DNA of 64,000 bases from Fragilaria crotonensis (GCA_022925895.1 JAKSYS010000164.1:35597-99596); one strand, 5' to 3'. Shown: positions 32,158 through 42,842, counted from the first letter of the stretch. The notes: a model not told the origin generated them from the sequence alone. Made by a program: numbers and translations.

Positions 32158-32917
32158 CATCATGGTGTCACATGTTGATACTAGGGCCACAACTACGAGT
32201 GTCAGGACCAAACTTTCCAATCTTGATCATGCCATGCGTGAACAGGACTCTGACATTGAGCATTTTAATGATTATGTCATTGGTTTGGTTAGCAAGCTTC
32301 ATGCCAGAGGAGAGCAAACTCAAGATCTTCTGGTCAACCTTTTCAAGGGTTATAAGGCTTGCAAGGATGCTGAATTTGTGGAATACATCAAGAAGAAGGA
32401 AGACCTATATGAGGAAGGCGGTCAGGTTGACTACCAGCAACTCATGGATTGGGCTATCAACAAGTTCAAAACCAGGAAAGAGTCAGAGCAGTGGTGTCAG
32501 AGAACTACAGAAGAGGAAACCGTCATTGCCTTACAAGCCCAAGTCAACACCCTGATGTCCCAGAAGAAACCTAATCCAACAGGCAGACCTAATGGAGGTG
32601 GAAAGAAGGACTTCAAGCAGGGAAACAACAAGAGAGGCAAGGGCAAGGGCAAGCCAAGAATGGACAATCAACCAACATGGATGAGTGTTCCTCCCAAGAA
32701 TGGTGAAAATCATCACAAGACTGTGGAAGGCAAGGACTATCATTGGTGCCCTAATCACAACAGATGGACCAGGCACAGGCCCTCTGAGTGTAAAGGGATT
32801 GGTTTCAAGGCTCCTATCAGAATGGAACAAGGCAACAAGTTTCCTAATGCCAACAAGCCCAACATGAAGCTCTCCAAGGCCCTTGCAGCTATCTCTGATG
32901 AAGATGATGATGAGTGA
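32158..32917 (+). pseudogene. CoDi-2 Gag, C-terminal part
   Basis: Continues gag after LINE-3: VDTRATTTSVRTKLSNLDHA, LVNLFKGYKACKDAEFV, DYQQLMDWAINKFKTRKESE, a basic stretch GKGKPRMDNQ, then the knuckle WCPNHNRWTRHRPSECKG (C-x2-H-x5-H-x4-C). It ends at TGA 32915-32917. The next codons in the same frame read straight into Pol. Confidence 0.82.
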
Positions 32918-33985
32918 TGGGGATGCCCAATGGACTGCGTGTTCATTGGGCCATGGATTCTCAATTGGTGGCAGGGAAGGCTGGCTGCAGTTTTCAGCTT
33001 CCTCTACCATCTCATGAGTGCCATTGTCCAGAAGATCCGAGTGTGGGTTACTTCCACTTCAAACCAGTTCTTGAAGGCCAGGGCATGGAAGGCACACCCA
33101 GTCACAGTTTCTGAGTATGTTAAGTCATGGATGCGCGATACATCCTCAACTCAGACCACAAGACTCAAGGCACCAACATGGATCTTCAACCACCGAGTGG
33201 TCATGCGCCCTCAAAAGCATGTGAGACCACAAAGCTCTGGGCGAAATTTCAAGCGCCTCAAGCGACAATGGGTTCCTCCAAAGGAAAACCAATCAAGGAA
33301 ACATTTCAGTCAACTGGAATGCCTGACTGCAATCATTGCAATGAAGGCCAAGCAAGCCCATCAAGATGAAGTGGCCAGGTTTGACACTGATGCCAAGGCA
33401 ATCAGGATTGACAACTGTGCTTCCTATTGCATCTCTAATGACAAAAGAGACTTCATCACCCCTCTCAAGAAGGTCAACAAGAGCCTCAAGGGGTTGGGTG
33501 GCACATTGGCTGACATCTATCAGGGACCATCAAGTGGTCAATTGAAGATGAGGATGGAGTCCCTCATGACATTGTCATTCCCAATGGGCTCTATGTCAAG
33601 GATTCACCTTCAAAGCTGTTATCTCCACAGCACTGGGCCCAGACTGCCCAAGACTTCAAGCCTTTGCCAAGAGGCACATGGTGTTCAACATACCATGACT
33701 GCATTCAACTTCACTGGGCTCAAAGAAAGCACACCAAGACAGTGAGGCTGACCAAGGGCAGTGGCAACATTGCAACCATGTACACTGCTCCAAGCTACAA
33801 GGCTTTCTCCACCTTCTGCAACATGTGTGAAGTGGAACAGGATGAGGATGATCCAATCATCTCAATGGTCACCCATCTCATCCCTGATGATGAAAATGAA
33901 GACTTTGAAGGACAAGCTCCTCAACCAGAGGCACCAGATGCTCTACAACAAGGGGTGGATTGGAGCCAGCCTCCAAATACACCAG
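32918..33985 (+). pseudogene. CoDi-2 Pol: N-terminus and protease
   Basis: In the gag frame after the single TGA: MDCVFIGPWILNWW at 32930, VSEYVKSWMRD, QSSGRNFKRLKRQW, then KHFSQLECLTAIIAMKAK and the protease-like RIDNCASYCISNDKRDF. A frame change near 33530 leads to LPRGTWCSTYHDCIQLHWAQ (33664 frame). CoDi-1b cuts the element after PNTPV at 33985. Confidence 0.75.
33981..33985. repeat. Target-site duplication of CoDi-1b (left copy, accag)
   Basis: Matches accag at 40675-40679. The uninterrupted site is visible in CoDi-1b itself near 36963 (caccagtctc). Confidence 0.85.
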
Positions 33986-34542
33986 TAAAACAAAAGCTAC
34001 TGTGCTGCCGCCTATCGTCGTGACAATACTCTAAGTCTCCTAATCGTCCGTCCGTCAACCAAAGTTTTCGTGGGTCACGCTTCGGTTCTCATTGGGTACC
34101 GGTTGGGTTCGCTTTGCGTTCGCCTTCTCATAATTGTTTTGCGTCATTGTTCCTCGGACACTGTCGAATGTTCTGTGGAAAAATGTCGGGAAGCGCAATC
34201 GTAAGCCGAGCTACGACGAGAACACAAAATGGGTGCATCACCAAATCTACATATTACACAATATATATTCGGAATTCATTCACATGGTTTCGGTACATGT
34301 TCTACATTCAATCTACACAGCTACATTTGGAGAACAACAAAAGAACAAAGAAGGATGTCAAAAGAACAAGAAGAACAGCTCTCATTTGATCACTGCTCTC
34401 ATTCGATGGTTCTCATTTCATTATTTTGCATATTTTACATGTCTCACAATTAATCAATAGTTCATTCTTACAAGTCTAAGTCTTCGATCTACTAATTCGT
34501 CGAGCCCTTGTTCGTAGCCTCAACGCCGCGAATAAAACTTTA
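33986..34542 (+). repeat. CoDi-1b 5' LTR
   Basis: 557 bp, starting TAAAACAAAAGC and ending AATAAAACTTTA. Confidence 0.92.
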
Positions 34543-34556
34543 CGCTTCCTCTGCGC
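34543..34556 (+). other. CoDi-1b primer-binding site
   Basis: Cgcttcctctgcgc, complementary to a complete tRNA D-arm pattern (gcgc-agaggaa-gcg) close to initiator tRNA-Met. It touches the LTR end. Confidence 0.6.
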
Positions 34557-34665
34557 TAAGTAATAAGACAAGTGCTGTTGTTTGATCAATCAAACTAACC
34601 TTCAAGCTTTTCAAAGTCAAGTGCTTTAAAGTTTGCATCAACTAGGTCTCCCAGCAAGATCTACC

Positions 34666-35895
34666 ATGGCTGCTCAACCAGCTCCCCATTTTGCATTGGC
34701 TCCAGCCTTTGCTAACCCTGATGTTCTCAACTACTCTGAGCAGGCTGCTGCCAAGCTCTTCAAGTCTGGTACTGAGTCTTTGTCCATCAAGTTTGACTGC
34801 AAGCCAGAAAACCTCCAGCTCTTCTTGGATCAAGCAAGGGATAAGTCCATTGTCTTTGATTGGCTCAACATCTTGAACATTCCTATTCAAGGGGATGTGG
34901 CATTGTCCAAGGACCTCATTGAATCCTATGGAGAAATTTCCTATGAAGATGTCAAAGCTCATGCCCTCACCTATATGAATGAGGACTCAAGAGAGGCTCA
35001 AGATTCCTTCATGCTTTATCATTGCCTCATGAATTCTTTGACCGACGCCGCTCAGAAGCAAGTCAGAACCAGAGGAAATGTTCATCCCTTCATGTTTGGT
35101 GGAAAAGGTTCAGGCCCCCTCCTCCTCAAGGTCATCATCATGGTGTCACATGTGGATACCAGAGCTACCATCACCAGTGTCAGGACCAAACTCTCCAGTC
35201 TTGATTATGCAATGAGGGAACAAGATTCTGATATTGAAGCCTTCAATGACTATGTTCTTGGTTTGGTCAGCAAGCTCCACGCCAGAGGACAAGAGACTCA
35301 AGATCTCCTGGTCAATCTTTTCAAAGGATACAAGGCATGCAAGGATGCTGAGTTTGTGGACTACATCAAGAAGAAGGAAGACCTTTATGAGGAAGGAGGT
35401 GAAGTCAACTACCAGCAACTCATGGATTGGGCTCTCAACAAGTTCAAGACCAGAAAGGAGTCAGAGCAGTGGTGCCAGAGAACTACAGAAGAAGAAACCA
35501 TCATTGCCTTACAGGCCCAAGTCAATAATCTCATGGTCCATCAGAAGAAACCTACCTATCCAGCAGGCAAGTCCAATGGAGATGGAAAGAAGGACTACAA
35601 GCAGGGATTCAACAAGAAAGGCAAGGGTAAAGGCAAGCCAAGGGCAGGTGACTTTCCAGCATGGATGACTACCTCTCCCAAGGTTGGTGAGAAGCAGAAC
35701 AAGACTGTGGAAGGCAAGGACTATCATTGGTGCCCTAATCACAACAGATGGACCAGGCACAGGCCCTCTGAGTGCAAAGGGATTGGTTTCAAGGTGGCAG
35801 CTCCCAAGAAGGATCAAGGCAACAAGTTTGCAGATGCCAAGCACAACATGAAACTCTCCAATGCCCTCGCCGCCATCTCTCAAGATGACGAATGA
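34666..35895 (+). CDS. CoDi-1b Gag (intact)
   Basis: A 409-residue intact Gag from ATG 34666 (MAAQPAPHFALAPAFANPD), chosen because both relatives share this start. Residues 1-150 are mainly helical (FDCKPENLQLFLDQARDKS, FDWLNILNIPIQGDVALS). Residues about 160-290 include LVNLFKGYKACKDAEFV and YQQLMDWALNKFKTRKESEQ. A Lys/Gly-rich basic stretch (KKGKGKGKPR) precedes the zinc knuckle WCPNHNRWTRHRPSECKG near residue 365. The C-terminal tail is acidic (QDDE). It ends at TGA 35893-35895, which overlaps ATG 35892, while the gag frame itself continues into Pol. Confidence 0.9.
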   Translation: MAAQPAPHFALAPAFANPDVLNYSEQAAAKLFKSGTESLSIKFDCKPENLQLFLDQARDKSIVFDWLNILNIPIQGDVALSKDLIESYGEISYEDVKAHALTYMNEDSREAQDSFMLYHCLMNSLTDAAQKQVRTRGNVHPFMFGGKGSGPLLLKVIIMVSHVDTRATITSVRTKLSSLDYAMREQDSDIEAFNDYVLGLVSKLHARGQETQDLLVNLFKGYKACKDAEFVDYIKKKEDLYEEGGEVNYQQLMDWALNKFKTRKESEQWCQRTTEEETIIALQAQVNNLMVHQKKPTYPAGKSNGDGKKDYKQGFNKKGKGKGKPRAGDFPAWMTTSPKVGEKQNKTVEGKDYHWCPNHNRWTRHRPSECKGIGFKVAAPKKDQGNKFADAKHNMKLSNALAAISQDDE

Positions 35896-35907
35896 TGGGG
35901 AAGCCCA

Positions 35908-36819
35908 ATGGACTGCGTGTTCATTGGGCCATGGACTCTTCAATGGTGGAAGAGGAGGATGGCAGAGCTGTGCATCCTTCTCCTTACCTTCATGAGTACC
36001 ATTGTCCAGGTGGTTCAACAAGTGTGGGACCCTCCATGTCCAAGCAAGAAATCTGTGAAGACAAGTCCTTGGAGGGCACTCCCAGTCGCCGTGTCTGAGT
36101 ATGTCAAGTCTTGGATGCATGATACCCCTGAGGCTCAGCCAAGGTCAAGAACCAAGGTACAATGGATCAACAATTGCCCAGTCGTGAGGCGCCCTCAAAC
36201 GCGCGTGCGAAAGCAAAGCTCTGGACGAAATTTCAAGCCCTACAAGAGACAATGGATTCCCTCAGAAGGAAGATGGTCAAGGGGCAAGAAACATTTCAGT
36301 CAACTGGAATGCCTGACTGCAATCATTGCAATGAAGGCCAAGCAGACCCATCAAGATGAAGTGGCAAGGTTTGACACTGATGCCAGGGCAATCAGGATTG
36401 ACAACTGTGCTTCCTATTGCATCTCCAACGACAAGAAGGACTTCATCACCCCTCTCAAGAAGGTCAACAAGAAACTAAAGGGGTTGGGTGGCACATTGGC
36501 TGACATATACTCAGGGACCATCAAATGGTCAATTGAAGATGATGATGGAGTTTCTCATGATTGGGTCATCCCAGATGGGCTCTATGTCAAGGATTCACCT
36601 TCAAAGCTGTTATCTCCACAGCATTGGGCCCAGACTGCCCAAGACTTCAAGCCTTTGCCAAGAGGCACATGGTGTTCAACATATCATGATTGTATCCAGC
36701 TTCAGTGGGCTCAAAGAAAGTTCACCAAGACAGTGAGGTTGGGTAGGGACAGTGGCAACATTGCAACCATGTACACTTCCCAAGCTACAAGGCTTTTCCA
36801 CATTCTGCAACATGTGTGA
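35908..36819 (+). CDS. CoDi-1b Pol, N-terminus and protease
   Basis: The same frame as gag, first ATG 12 bases after the gag stop. It starts MDCVFIGPWTLQWWKRRM with a hydrophobic run LCILLLTFMSTIVQVVQQVW, then VSEYVKSWMHD, QSSGRNFKPYKRQW, the protease-like RIDNCASYCISNDKKDF and LPRGTWCSTYHDCIQ. The frame leaves Pol at about 36780 because a C run (4 to 3) and a T run (5 to 4) are each one base shorter than in CoDi-1a. Pol continues in the frame of 36752. Expression could be by TGA readthrough or by reinitiation. Confidence 0.78.
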   Translation: MDCVFIGPWTLQWWKRRMAELCILLLTFMSTIVQVVQQVWDPPCPSKKSVKTSPWRALPVAVSEYVKSWMHDTPEAQPRSRTKVQWINNCPVVRRPQTRVRKQSSGRNFKPYKRQWIPSEGRWSRGKKHFSQLECLTAIIAMKAKQTHQDEVARFDTDARAIRIDNCASYCISNDKKDFITPLKKVNKKLKGLGGTLADIYSGTIKWSIEDDDGVSHDWVIPDGLYVKDSPSKLLSPQHWAQTAQDFKPLPRGTWCSTYHDCIQLQWAQRKFTKTVRLGRDSGNIATMYTSQATRLFHILQHV

Positions 36820-39800
36820 AGTGGAACTGGATGAGGATGATCCTATCATCTCAATGGTCACCCATCTCATCCCTGATGATGAAGACTGTGATGAACAAGT
36901 TTATCTCCCAGAGGCAACAGATACCTCAACTCAAGGGGTGGATTGGAATCAAACTCCAAATACACCAGTCTCATTTGACCTCGATGCCAAGAACCACCCT
37001 GACTCGCCAGCAATCGTTGAAGATGAAGAGGATGCTACTTTCCAAGAGAAACCTGCTGCAGAATTCCTTCGCTGGCATCACAAGCTGAATCATATGTCAG
37101 GAGCCAAGATGCAAAGCATGGCCAAGAGTGGTTTGCTCCCAAAGAAGTTGGCAACATGCCAAATCCCAACTTGCACCAGTTGCTTGTATGGGAAGGCCAC
37201 CAGGAGACCCTGGAGAACCAAGCCCAAACTTGGACAACAAGGTGGCAAGCTCAGGACAGCTACGGAGCCCGGACAGTGCATCAGTGTTGATCAGTTGGAG
37301 TCCACAACTCCAGGGCTCATTGCCCAAATCAAGGGTTGGCTTACCAAGAAAAGGTACAGGGTGGCAACAGTCTTTGTTGATCATTTCAGTGGTTTGTCTT
37401 ACATCCACCTTCAGAAGTCAACCAATGCAGATGAAACTCTTGAAGCAAAGCTGGCATTTGAGAGGTATGCATCCAAGTTCAATGTCAAGATCAAGAGTTA
37501 CCAAGCTGACAATGGCAGATTTGCAGAGAACAAGTTCATGGCAGCCATCAAGGAGGCAGGTCAAACCATCACTTTCTGTGGGGTCAATGCCCATTTCCAG
37601 AATGCAGTGGCAGAAAGGAGGATCAGGACTTTACAAGACCAAGCAAGGACCATGCTCATCCATGCTCAACACAGGTGGCCCAAGGCAATTGATGCTCATC
37701 TGTGGCCCTATGCCCTCAGGGTTGCCAATGAAGTTCACAACTCTACAGCTTCCTTGGGAAGGGAAGACCTCAAGTCGCCGTTCGAATTGTTTGCCAAGTC
37801 TGAAGTCACTCCAAATCTGAATCACTTCCAGCCTTTTGGATGTCCTGTCTTTGTCCTTGACAACAAGATGCAATCTGGAAAGAAGCTACCCAAGTGGGAA
37901 GTCAGATCAAGGATGGGAGTCTACCTGGGAATGTCCATGCAGCATGCAAGGAGTGTGGCTTTGGTTCTCAACCTCAAGACAGGCCATGTATCACCTCAAT
38001 TCCATGTCACCTTTGATCCCAAGTTTGAAACAGTCAGGCACTCATTGGGAAACTTGTCTCCACCCTCAGATTGGCAGAAGTTATGTGGGTTCAAAGCCTC
38101 ATCCACTTCCAGGCTTCAAGACATCAAGCAACCAGCTCAACCTCAAGGTCTGCAACAGGGTGTCCCATTCATGGAATTTGATCTGGCACCTGGAGAATCG
38201 GTCAATGAGGGAGAAGCACAAGCATCTCAGACCCCACTTCCAGTTTCTGAGGGAGAACAGGATCAAGAACCTCAAGTTCAGCTCAGAAGATCTCCAAGAC
38301 TCAACAAGACCTCTGATGAACCTTCCAACAAGCCAGAGTCCAAGGTTTTTGATGTTTGGTACAACCTGGAAGCCAAGTTGGAGGACCAGCTTCCTTATCA
38401 TGTGGCCTTTGAGACCATCAAGGAGTGGATGGACATTGAGGGGGAGCTGCATCCCATGCTTGCTTATGCCGCCTCTGCGGACCCCGACACGATGTACTAC
38501 CATGAGGCCATGAGGGAGCCGGATCGCGCAGAGTTCATCAAGGCAATGGAGAAGGAAGTCATGAGTCACACCGAAAATCAAGTCTGGGAGTTGGTACCAA
38601 GGTCCTCAGTCCCTCAAGGAACCAAGATCCTTCCAGCAGTGTGGGCAATGAAGCGCAAGCGTCGAATTGCAACTCGCGAAGTCTACAAGTGGAAAGCCAG
38701 GCTCAACATTGATGGATCCAAACAAGAAGAAGGAGTTAATTATTGGGAAACATTCTCACCTGTGGCATCCTGGGCAGCCATCAGAATGGTGCTCATCACT
38801 ACCCTGATTCAGGGTTGGTACACCAAGCAGATTGATTTTGTGTTGGCCTACACTCAAGCAGATGTGGAATGTGAACTCTACATGGCCATCCCAAAGGGTT
38901 TTGAAGTGGAAGGTGAAGCTCAAGATTTTGTCCTCAAGCTCAAGAAGAATCTCTTTGGGCAGAAGCAAGCAGGCAGAGTGTGGAACCAGCATCTGGTGGA
39001 CAAGCTCAAGGAAGTTGGGTTCATTCCAAGTCAAGTTGATGAATGCCTATTCTACAAAGGCAAGTCAGTGTTTGTTCTTTACACTGATGACTCCATTTTG
39101 GCAGGGCCAGACCCTCAAGAATTGGATAACATTGTCAAAGAGATGGAAGCAGTTGGACTCAAGCTCACTGTTGAAGGAGACATCTCAGACTTCCTTGGGG
39201 TTCAAATTGACAGAATCAATGACAACACTTTCAACCTTTCTCAGCCTCACCTCATCAATGATGTCATCAAGGAATTGCGCTTGGATGGGAAGAATGTGGC
39301 TATCAAGAAAACAACTGGAGCCTCAAGCAAGACTTTGTGCAGGCATTTGGAGTCTCCTCCCTTTGATGATCATTTCAATTATCGCCGAGTCATTGGACAG
39401 ATGAATTATCTCGAAAAATGTTCCAGGCTTGACATCTCTTGTGCAGTTCATCAAGGAGCAAGGTTTGTTTCTAACCCAAGACTTGAACATGGCAAAGCAT
39501 TGAAATGGCTGGGCAGGTACCTGGTTGGTTCAAAGGACAAGGGTATGATCTATTCTCCAGGTAACCAAAGCTTTGATGTCTATGTTGATGCTTCCTTCAC
39601 TGGAGATTGGGATCCAACAGTTGCAGATTGGGATTCAGACACAGCAAGGTCAAGGACTGGTTATGTGATTCTTTATGCCAATTGTCCAGTCATCTGGGCA
39701 TCCAAGCTTCAGTCAGAGATTGCCTTGTCAACAACTGAGAGTGAATATTTGGCAATTTCAGCAGCTACCAGAGAAGTGCTTCCATTGATGGAGTTGGTAC

Positions 39801-40006
39801 AAGAGATGCAACAACATGGATGTGGCCTGACAGCAACAACACCTCATCTTCATTGTAGGGTTTTTGAAGACAACAGTGGTGCAGTTGAATTGGCTGCGTC
39901 AAGAATCGAAAATGCGACCACGCACGCGTCACATCAACACAAAGTATCATCATTTCAGAAGCAAGGTTCAAGATGGTACAATTTCAATTCATCAAGTCTC
40001 AACTGA
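36752..40006 (+). CDS. CoDi-1b Pol: integrase, reverse transcriptase, RNase H
   Basis: Domains in order: integrase zinc motif WHHKLNHMS...CQIPTCTSCLYG (about 37070-37190); catalytic Asp in CISVDQLES (gat at 37289-37291), second Asp in SYQADNGRF and Glu in NAVAERRIRTL; integrase tail FQPFGCPVFVLDNKMQSGKK; a Pro/Glu linker; RT with WKARLNIDGSKQEEGVNYWE, QIDFVLAYTQADVECELYMA and FVLYTDDSILAG; RNase H with YVDASFTGDW, TTESEYLAIS and HCRVFEDNSGAVEL. It leaves frame near 39905, where a C is missing relative to CoDi-1a. The last 60 codons are at 39905-40112. Confidence 0.9.
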   Translation: MATLQPCTLPKLQGFSTFCNMCEVELDEDDPIISMVTHLIPDDEDCDEQVYLPEATDTSTQGVDWNQTPNTPVSFDLDAKNHPDSPAIVEDEEDATFQEKPAAEFLRWHHKLNHMSGAKMQSMAKSGLLPKKLATCQIPTCTSCLYGKATRRPWRTKPKLGQQGGKLRTATEPGQCISVDQLESTTPGLIAQIKGWLTKKRYRVATVFVDHFSGLSYIHLQKSTNADETLEAKLAFERYASKFNVKIKSYQADNGRFAENKFMAAIKEAGQTITFCGVNAHFQNAVAERRIRTLQDQARTMLIHAQHRWPKAIDAHLWPYALRVANEVHNSTASLGREDLKSPFELFAKSEVTPNLNHFQPFGCPVFVLDNKMQSGKKLPKWEVRSRMGVYLGMSMQHARSVALVLNLKTGHVSPQFHVTFDPKFETVRHSLGNLSPPSDWQKLCGFKASSTSRLQDIKQPAQPQGLQQGVPFMEFDLAPGESVNEGEAQASQTPLPVSEGEQDQEPQVQLRRSPRLNKTSDEPSNKPESKVFDVWYNLEAKLEDQLPYHVAFETIKEWMDIEGELHPMLAYAASADPDTMYYHEAMREPDRAEFIKAMEKEVMSHTENQVWELVPRSSVPQGTKILPAVWAMKRKRRIATREVYKWKARLNIDGSKQEEGVNYWETFSPVASWAAIRMVLITTLIQGWYTKQIDFVLAYTQADVECELYMAIPKGFEVEGEAQDFVLKLKKNLFGQKQAGRVWNQHLVDKLKEVGFIPSQVDECLFYKGKSVFVLYTDDSILAGPDPQELDNIVKEMEAVGLKLTVEGDISDFLGVQIDRINDNTFNLSQPHLINDVIKELRLDGKNVAIKKTTGASSKTLCRHLESPPFDDHFNYRRVIGQMNYLEKCSRLDISCAVHQGARFVSNPRLEHGKALKWLGRYLVGSKDKGMIYSPGNQSFDVYVDASFTGDWDPTVADWDSDTARSRTGYVILYANCPVIWASKLQSEIALSTTESEYLAISAATREVLPLMELVQEMQQHGCGLTATTPHLHCRVFEDNSGAVELAASRIENATTHASHQHKVSSFQKQGSRWYNFNSSSLN

Positions 40007-40112
40007 GGAAATGCTTGCAGATATTCTGACCAAGATTTGCAATGAGGAAATTCACACCAAGTTGAAAGCAATTGATGGGTTGGTGATCCAGAGGACTACG
40101 TCGAGCGAGTGA
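39905..40112 (+). pseudogene. CoDi-1b RNase H C-terminus (shifted frame)
   Basis: Reads RPRTRHINTKYHHFRSKVQD, then STEEMLADILTKICNEEIH and a short tail to the stop at 40112, just before the polypurine-rich gagtgagggag that adjoins the 3' LTR. Confidence 0.75.
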
Positions 40113-40117
40113 GGGAG

Positions 40118-40674
40118 TAAAACAAAAGCTACTGTGCTGCCGCCTATCGTCGTGACAATACTCTAAGTCTCCTAATCGTCCGTCCGTCAACCAAAGTTTT
40201 CGTGGGTCACGCTTCGGTTCTCATTGGGTACCGGTTGGGTTCGCTTTGCGTTCGCCTTCTCATAATTGTTTTGCGTCATTGTTCCTCGGACACTGTCGAA
40301 TGTTCTGTGGAAAAATGTCGGGAAGCGCAATCGTAAGCCGAGCTACGACGAGAACACAAAATGGGTGCATCACCAAATCTACATATTACACAATATATAT
40401 TCGGAATTCATTCACATGGTTTCGGTACATGTTCTACATTCAATCTACACAGCTACATTTGGAGAACAACAAAAGAACAAAGAAGGATGTCAAAAGAACA
40501 AGAAGAACAGCTCTCATTTGATCACTGCTCTCATTCGATGGTTCTCATTTCATTATTTTGCATATTTTACATGTCTCACAATTAATCAATAGTTCATTCT
40601 TACAAGTCTAAGTCTTCGATCTACTAATTCGTCGAGCCCTTGTTCGTAGCCTCAACGCCGCGAATAAAACTTTA
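40118..40674 (+). repeat. CoDi-1b 3' LTR
   Basis: 557 bp with no visible difference from 33986-34542. Followed by the accag duplicate. Confidence 0.92.
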
Positions 40675-40679
40675 ACCAG

Positions 40680-42755
40680 TCTCATTTGACCTTGATGCTA
40701 CTGACCGCACCGACTTGTCAGTCATCATTGAAGATGAAGAGGACACTGCTGTTCATGACAACCCTGCCGCAGAGTTCCTTTGCTGGCATCACAAGTTGAA
40801 TCACATGTCGGCTGCCAAAATGCAAAGCATGGCCAAGGGCGGTTTGCTCCCAAAGAAGTTGGCCAAGTGCCAAGTTCCAACTTGCACCAGCTGCTTGTAT
40901 GGAAAAGCCACCAGAAGACCATGGAGAACCAAGCCAAAGGGTGGTCAATAAGGTGGAAAACTTCGAACAGCCTCAGAGCCGGGACAGTGCATCAGTATCA
41001 ATCAGTTGGAGTCCAGCACTCCAGGGCTCATTGCCCAAATCAAGGGCTGGCTCACCAAGAAAAGGTACAAAGTGGCAACAATCTTTGTGGATCACTTCAG
41101 TGCTTTGTCCTACATCCACCTTCAGAAGTCAACAAATGCAGATGAAACTCTTGAAGCAAAGCTGGCCTTTGAGAGGTATGCTTCCAAGTTCAAGGTCCAA
41201 ATCAAGAGTTATCAAGCTGACAATGGCAGGTTTGCAGAGAACAAGTTCATGGCAGCTGTCAAGGAAGCAGGTCAAACAATCACTTTCTGTGGAGTCAATG
41301 CTCATTTTCAGAATGCTGTTGCAGCAAGAAGGATCAGGACTTTGCAAGACCAAGCAAGAACTATGTTGATTCATGCTCATCACAGGTGGCCCAAGGCTAT
41401 TGATGCACATCTCTGGCCTTATGCTCTCAGAGTGGCCAATGAAGTTCACAACTCTACACCAACAATTGGAAGAGTGGATCACAAGTCTCCCTTTGAGTTG
41501 TTTGCAAGGTCTGAAGTCACTCGAAACTTGAATCATTTTCAACCTTTTGGATGTCCTGTGTTTGTCCTTGACAACAAGATGCAATCTGGCCAGAAATTGC
41601 CCAAGTGGGAGGTCAGATCGCGCATTGGAGTCTACCTTGGCATGTCCATGCAACATGCCCGCAGTGTGGCTCTTGTTCTCAACCTCAAGACTGGCCATGT
41701 CTCTCCTCAGTTTCATGTCACCTTTGATCCCAAGTTTGAGACGGTCAGGCAGTCCCTTGGAAACCTGTCTCCCCCATCAGAGTGGCAGAAGCTTTGTGGG
41801 TTCAAGGCATCATCACCTTCCAGCATCAAGCAGTCAGCTCAAGCTCAAGGTTTGCAACATGGTGCCCCCTTCATGGAGTTTGATCTGGAACCTGGGGAAT
41901 CGGTCAATGAGGGAGAGGCTCCAGCATCTCAAACACCACTTCCAGTTTCTGAGGGAGAACAAGGTGAAGAACCTCCTGTCCAACTCAGGAGATCTCCAAG
42001 ACTCAACAGGATCCCAGAGGCTGCATCAACAACAAGTGTCTCTGATGAGCCTTCAGGCAAGGCAGGATCCAAGGTCTTTTTGATGTTTGGCACAACTTTG
42101 AAGCCAAGTTGGAGGACAAGCTTCCTTATTATGTGGCCTTTGAAGCTATCAAAGAGTGGGTGGACATTGAGGGAGAGCAGCGCCCCATGCTGGCTTTTGC
42201 CGCCTCCGCGGATCCCGATACGATGTACTACCATGAGGCTATGAGGGAGCCGGATCGCGCCGAATTCATCAAGGCAATGGAGAAGGAGGTCAAGAGTCAC
42301 ACCGAAAACGAAGTTTGGGAGTTGGTCCCAAGGTCATCAGTCCCTCCAGGAACCAAGATTCTTCCAGCAGTGTGGGCCATGAAGCGCAAGCGCCGAATTG
42401 CAACCAGGGAAGTCTACAAATGGAAGGCAAGGCTCAACATTGATGGGTCCAAACAAGAGGAAGGAGTCAACTATTGGGAGACCTTCTCACCTGTGGCATC
42501 ATGGGCAGCCATCAGAATGGTGCTCATTACTACATTGATTCATGGGTGGTTCACCAAGCAAATTGATTTTGTGTTGGCCTATACTCAAGCAGATGTGGAG
42601 TGCCAGCTCTACATTGCCGTCCCAAAAGGCTTTGAGGTTCAAGATGAAGGTCAAGACTATGTCCTCAAGCTCAAGAAGAACCTCTTCGGTCAGAAGCAAG
42701 CAGGCAGAGTTTGGAACCAGCATCTGGTCAACAAGCTCAAGGAGGTTGGGTTCAC
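40680..42755 (+). pseudogene. CoDi-2 Pol: integrase and reverse transcriptase N-terminal half
   Basis: Resumes CoDi-2 after CoDi-1b. The integrase zinc motif is intact (WHHKLNHMS...CQVPTCTSCLYG), but a TAA follows PKGGQ at about 40951. The first catalytic Asp is Asn here (CISINQLES, aat at 41000-41002) and the Glu is Ala (NAVAARRIRTL, gca at 41324-41326); only QADNGRF keeps its Asp. A frame change near 42080 leads to the RT (WKARLNIDGSKQEEGVNYWE, QIDFVLAYTQADVECQLYIA, KKNLFGQKQAGRVWN), which is cut by LINE-M after LKEVGFT. Confidence 0.85.
42739..42755. repeat. 17-bp target-site duplication of LINE-M (left copy)
   Basis: Aaggaggttgggttcac occurs here and at 58379-58395, with different bases on both sides. 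Confidence 0.92.
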
Positions 42756-42842
42756 AGAGCGAAACAAATTATATAGGTTAACCTATAGTACAAACTTTTG
42801 GCAAGATCACACGAGGTACCCAACCCCAGCACTTTCCTAATT

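Larger units (their letters stand above)
33986..40674 (+). mobile_element. CoDi-1b: youngest copia insertion
   Basis: A 6689-bp + strand copia with two 557-bp LTRs in which I see no difference, a 5-bp duplication, the primer-binding site at 34543, an intact gag and a pol broken only by short indels. It is nested in CoDi-2 between the protease and integrase coding. Confidence 0.93.
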
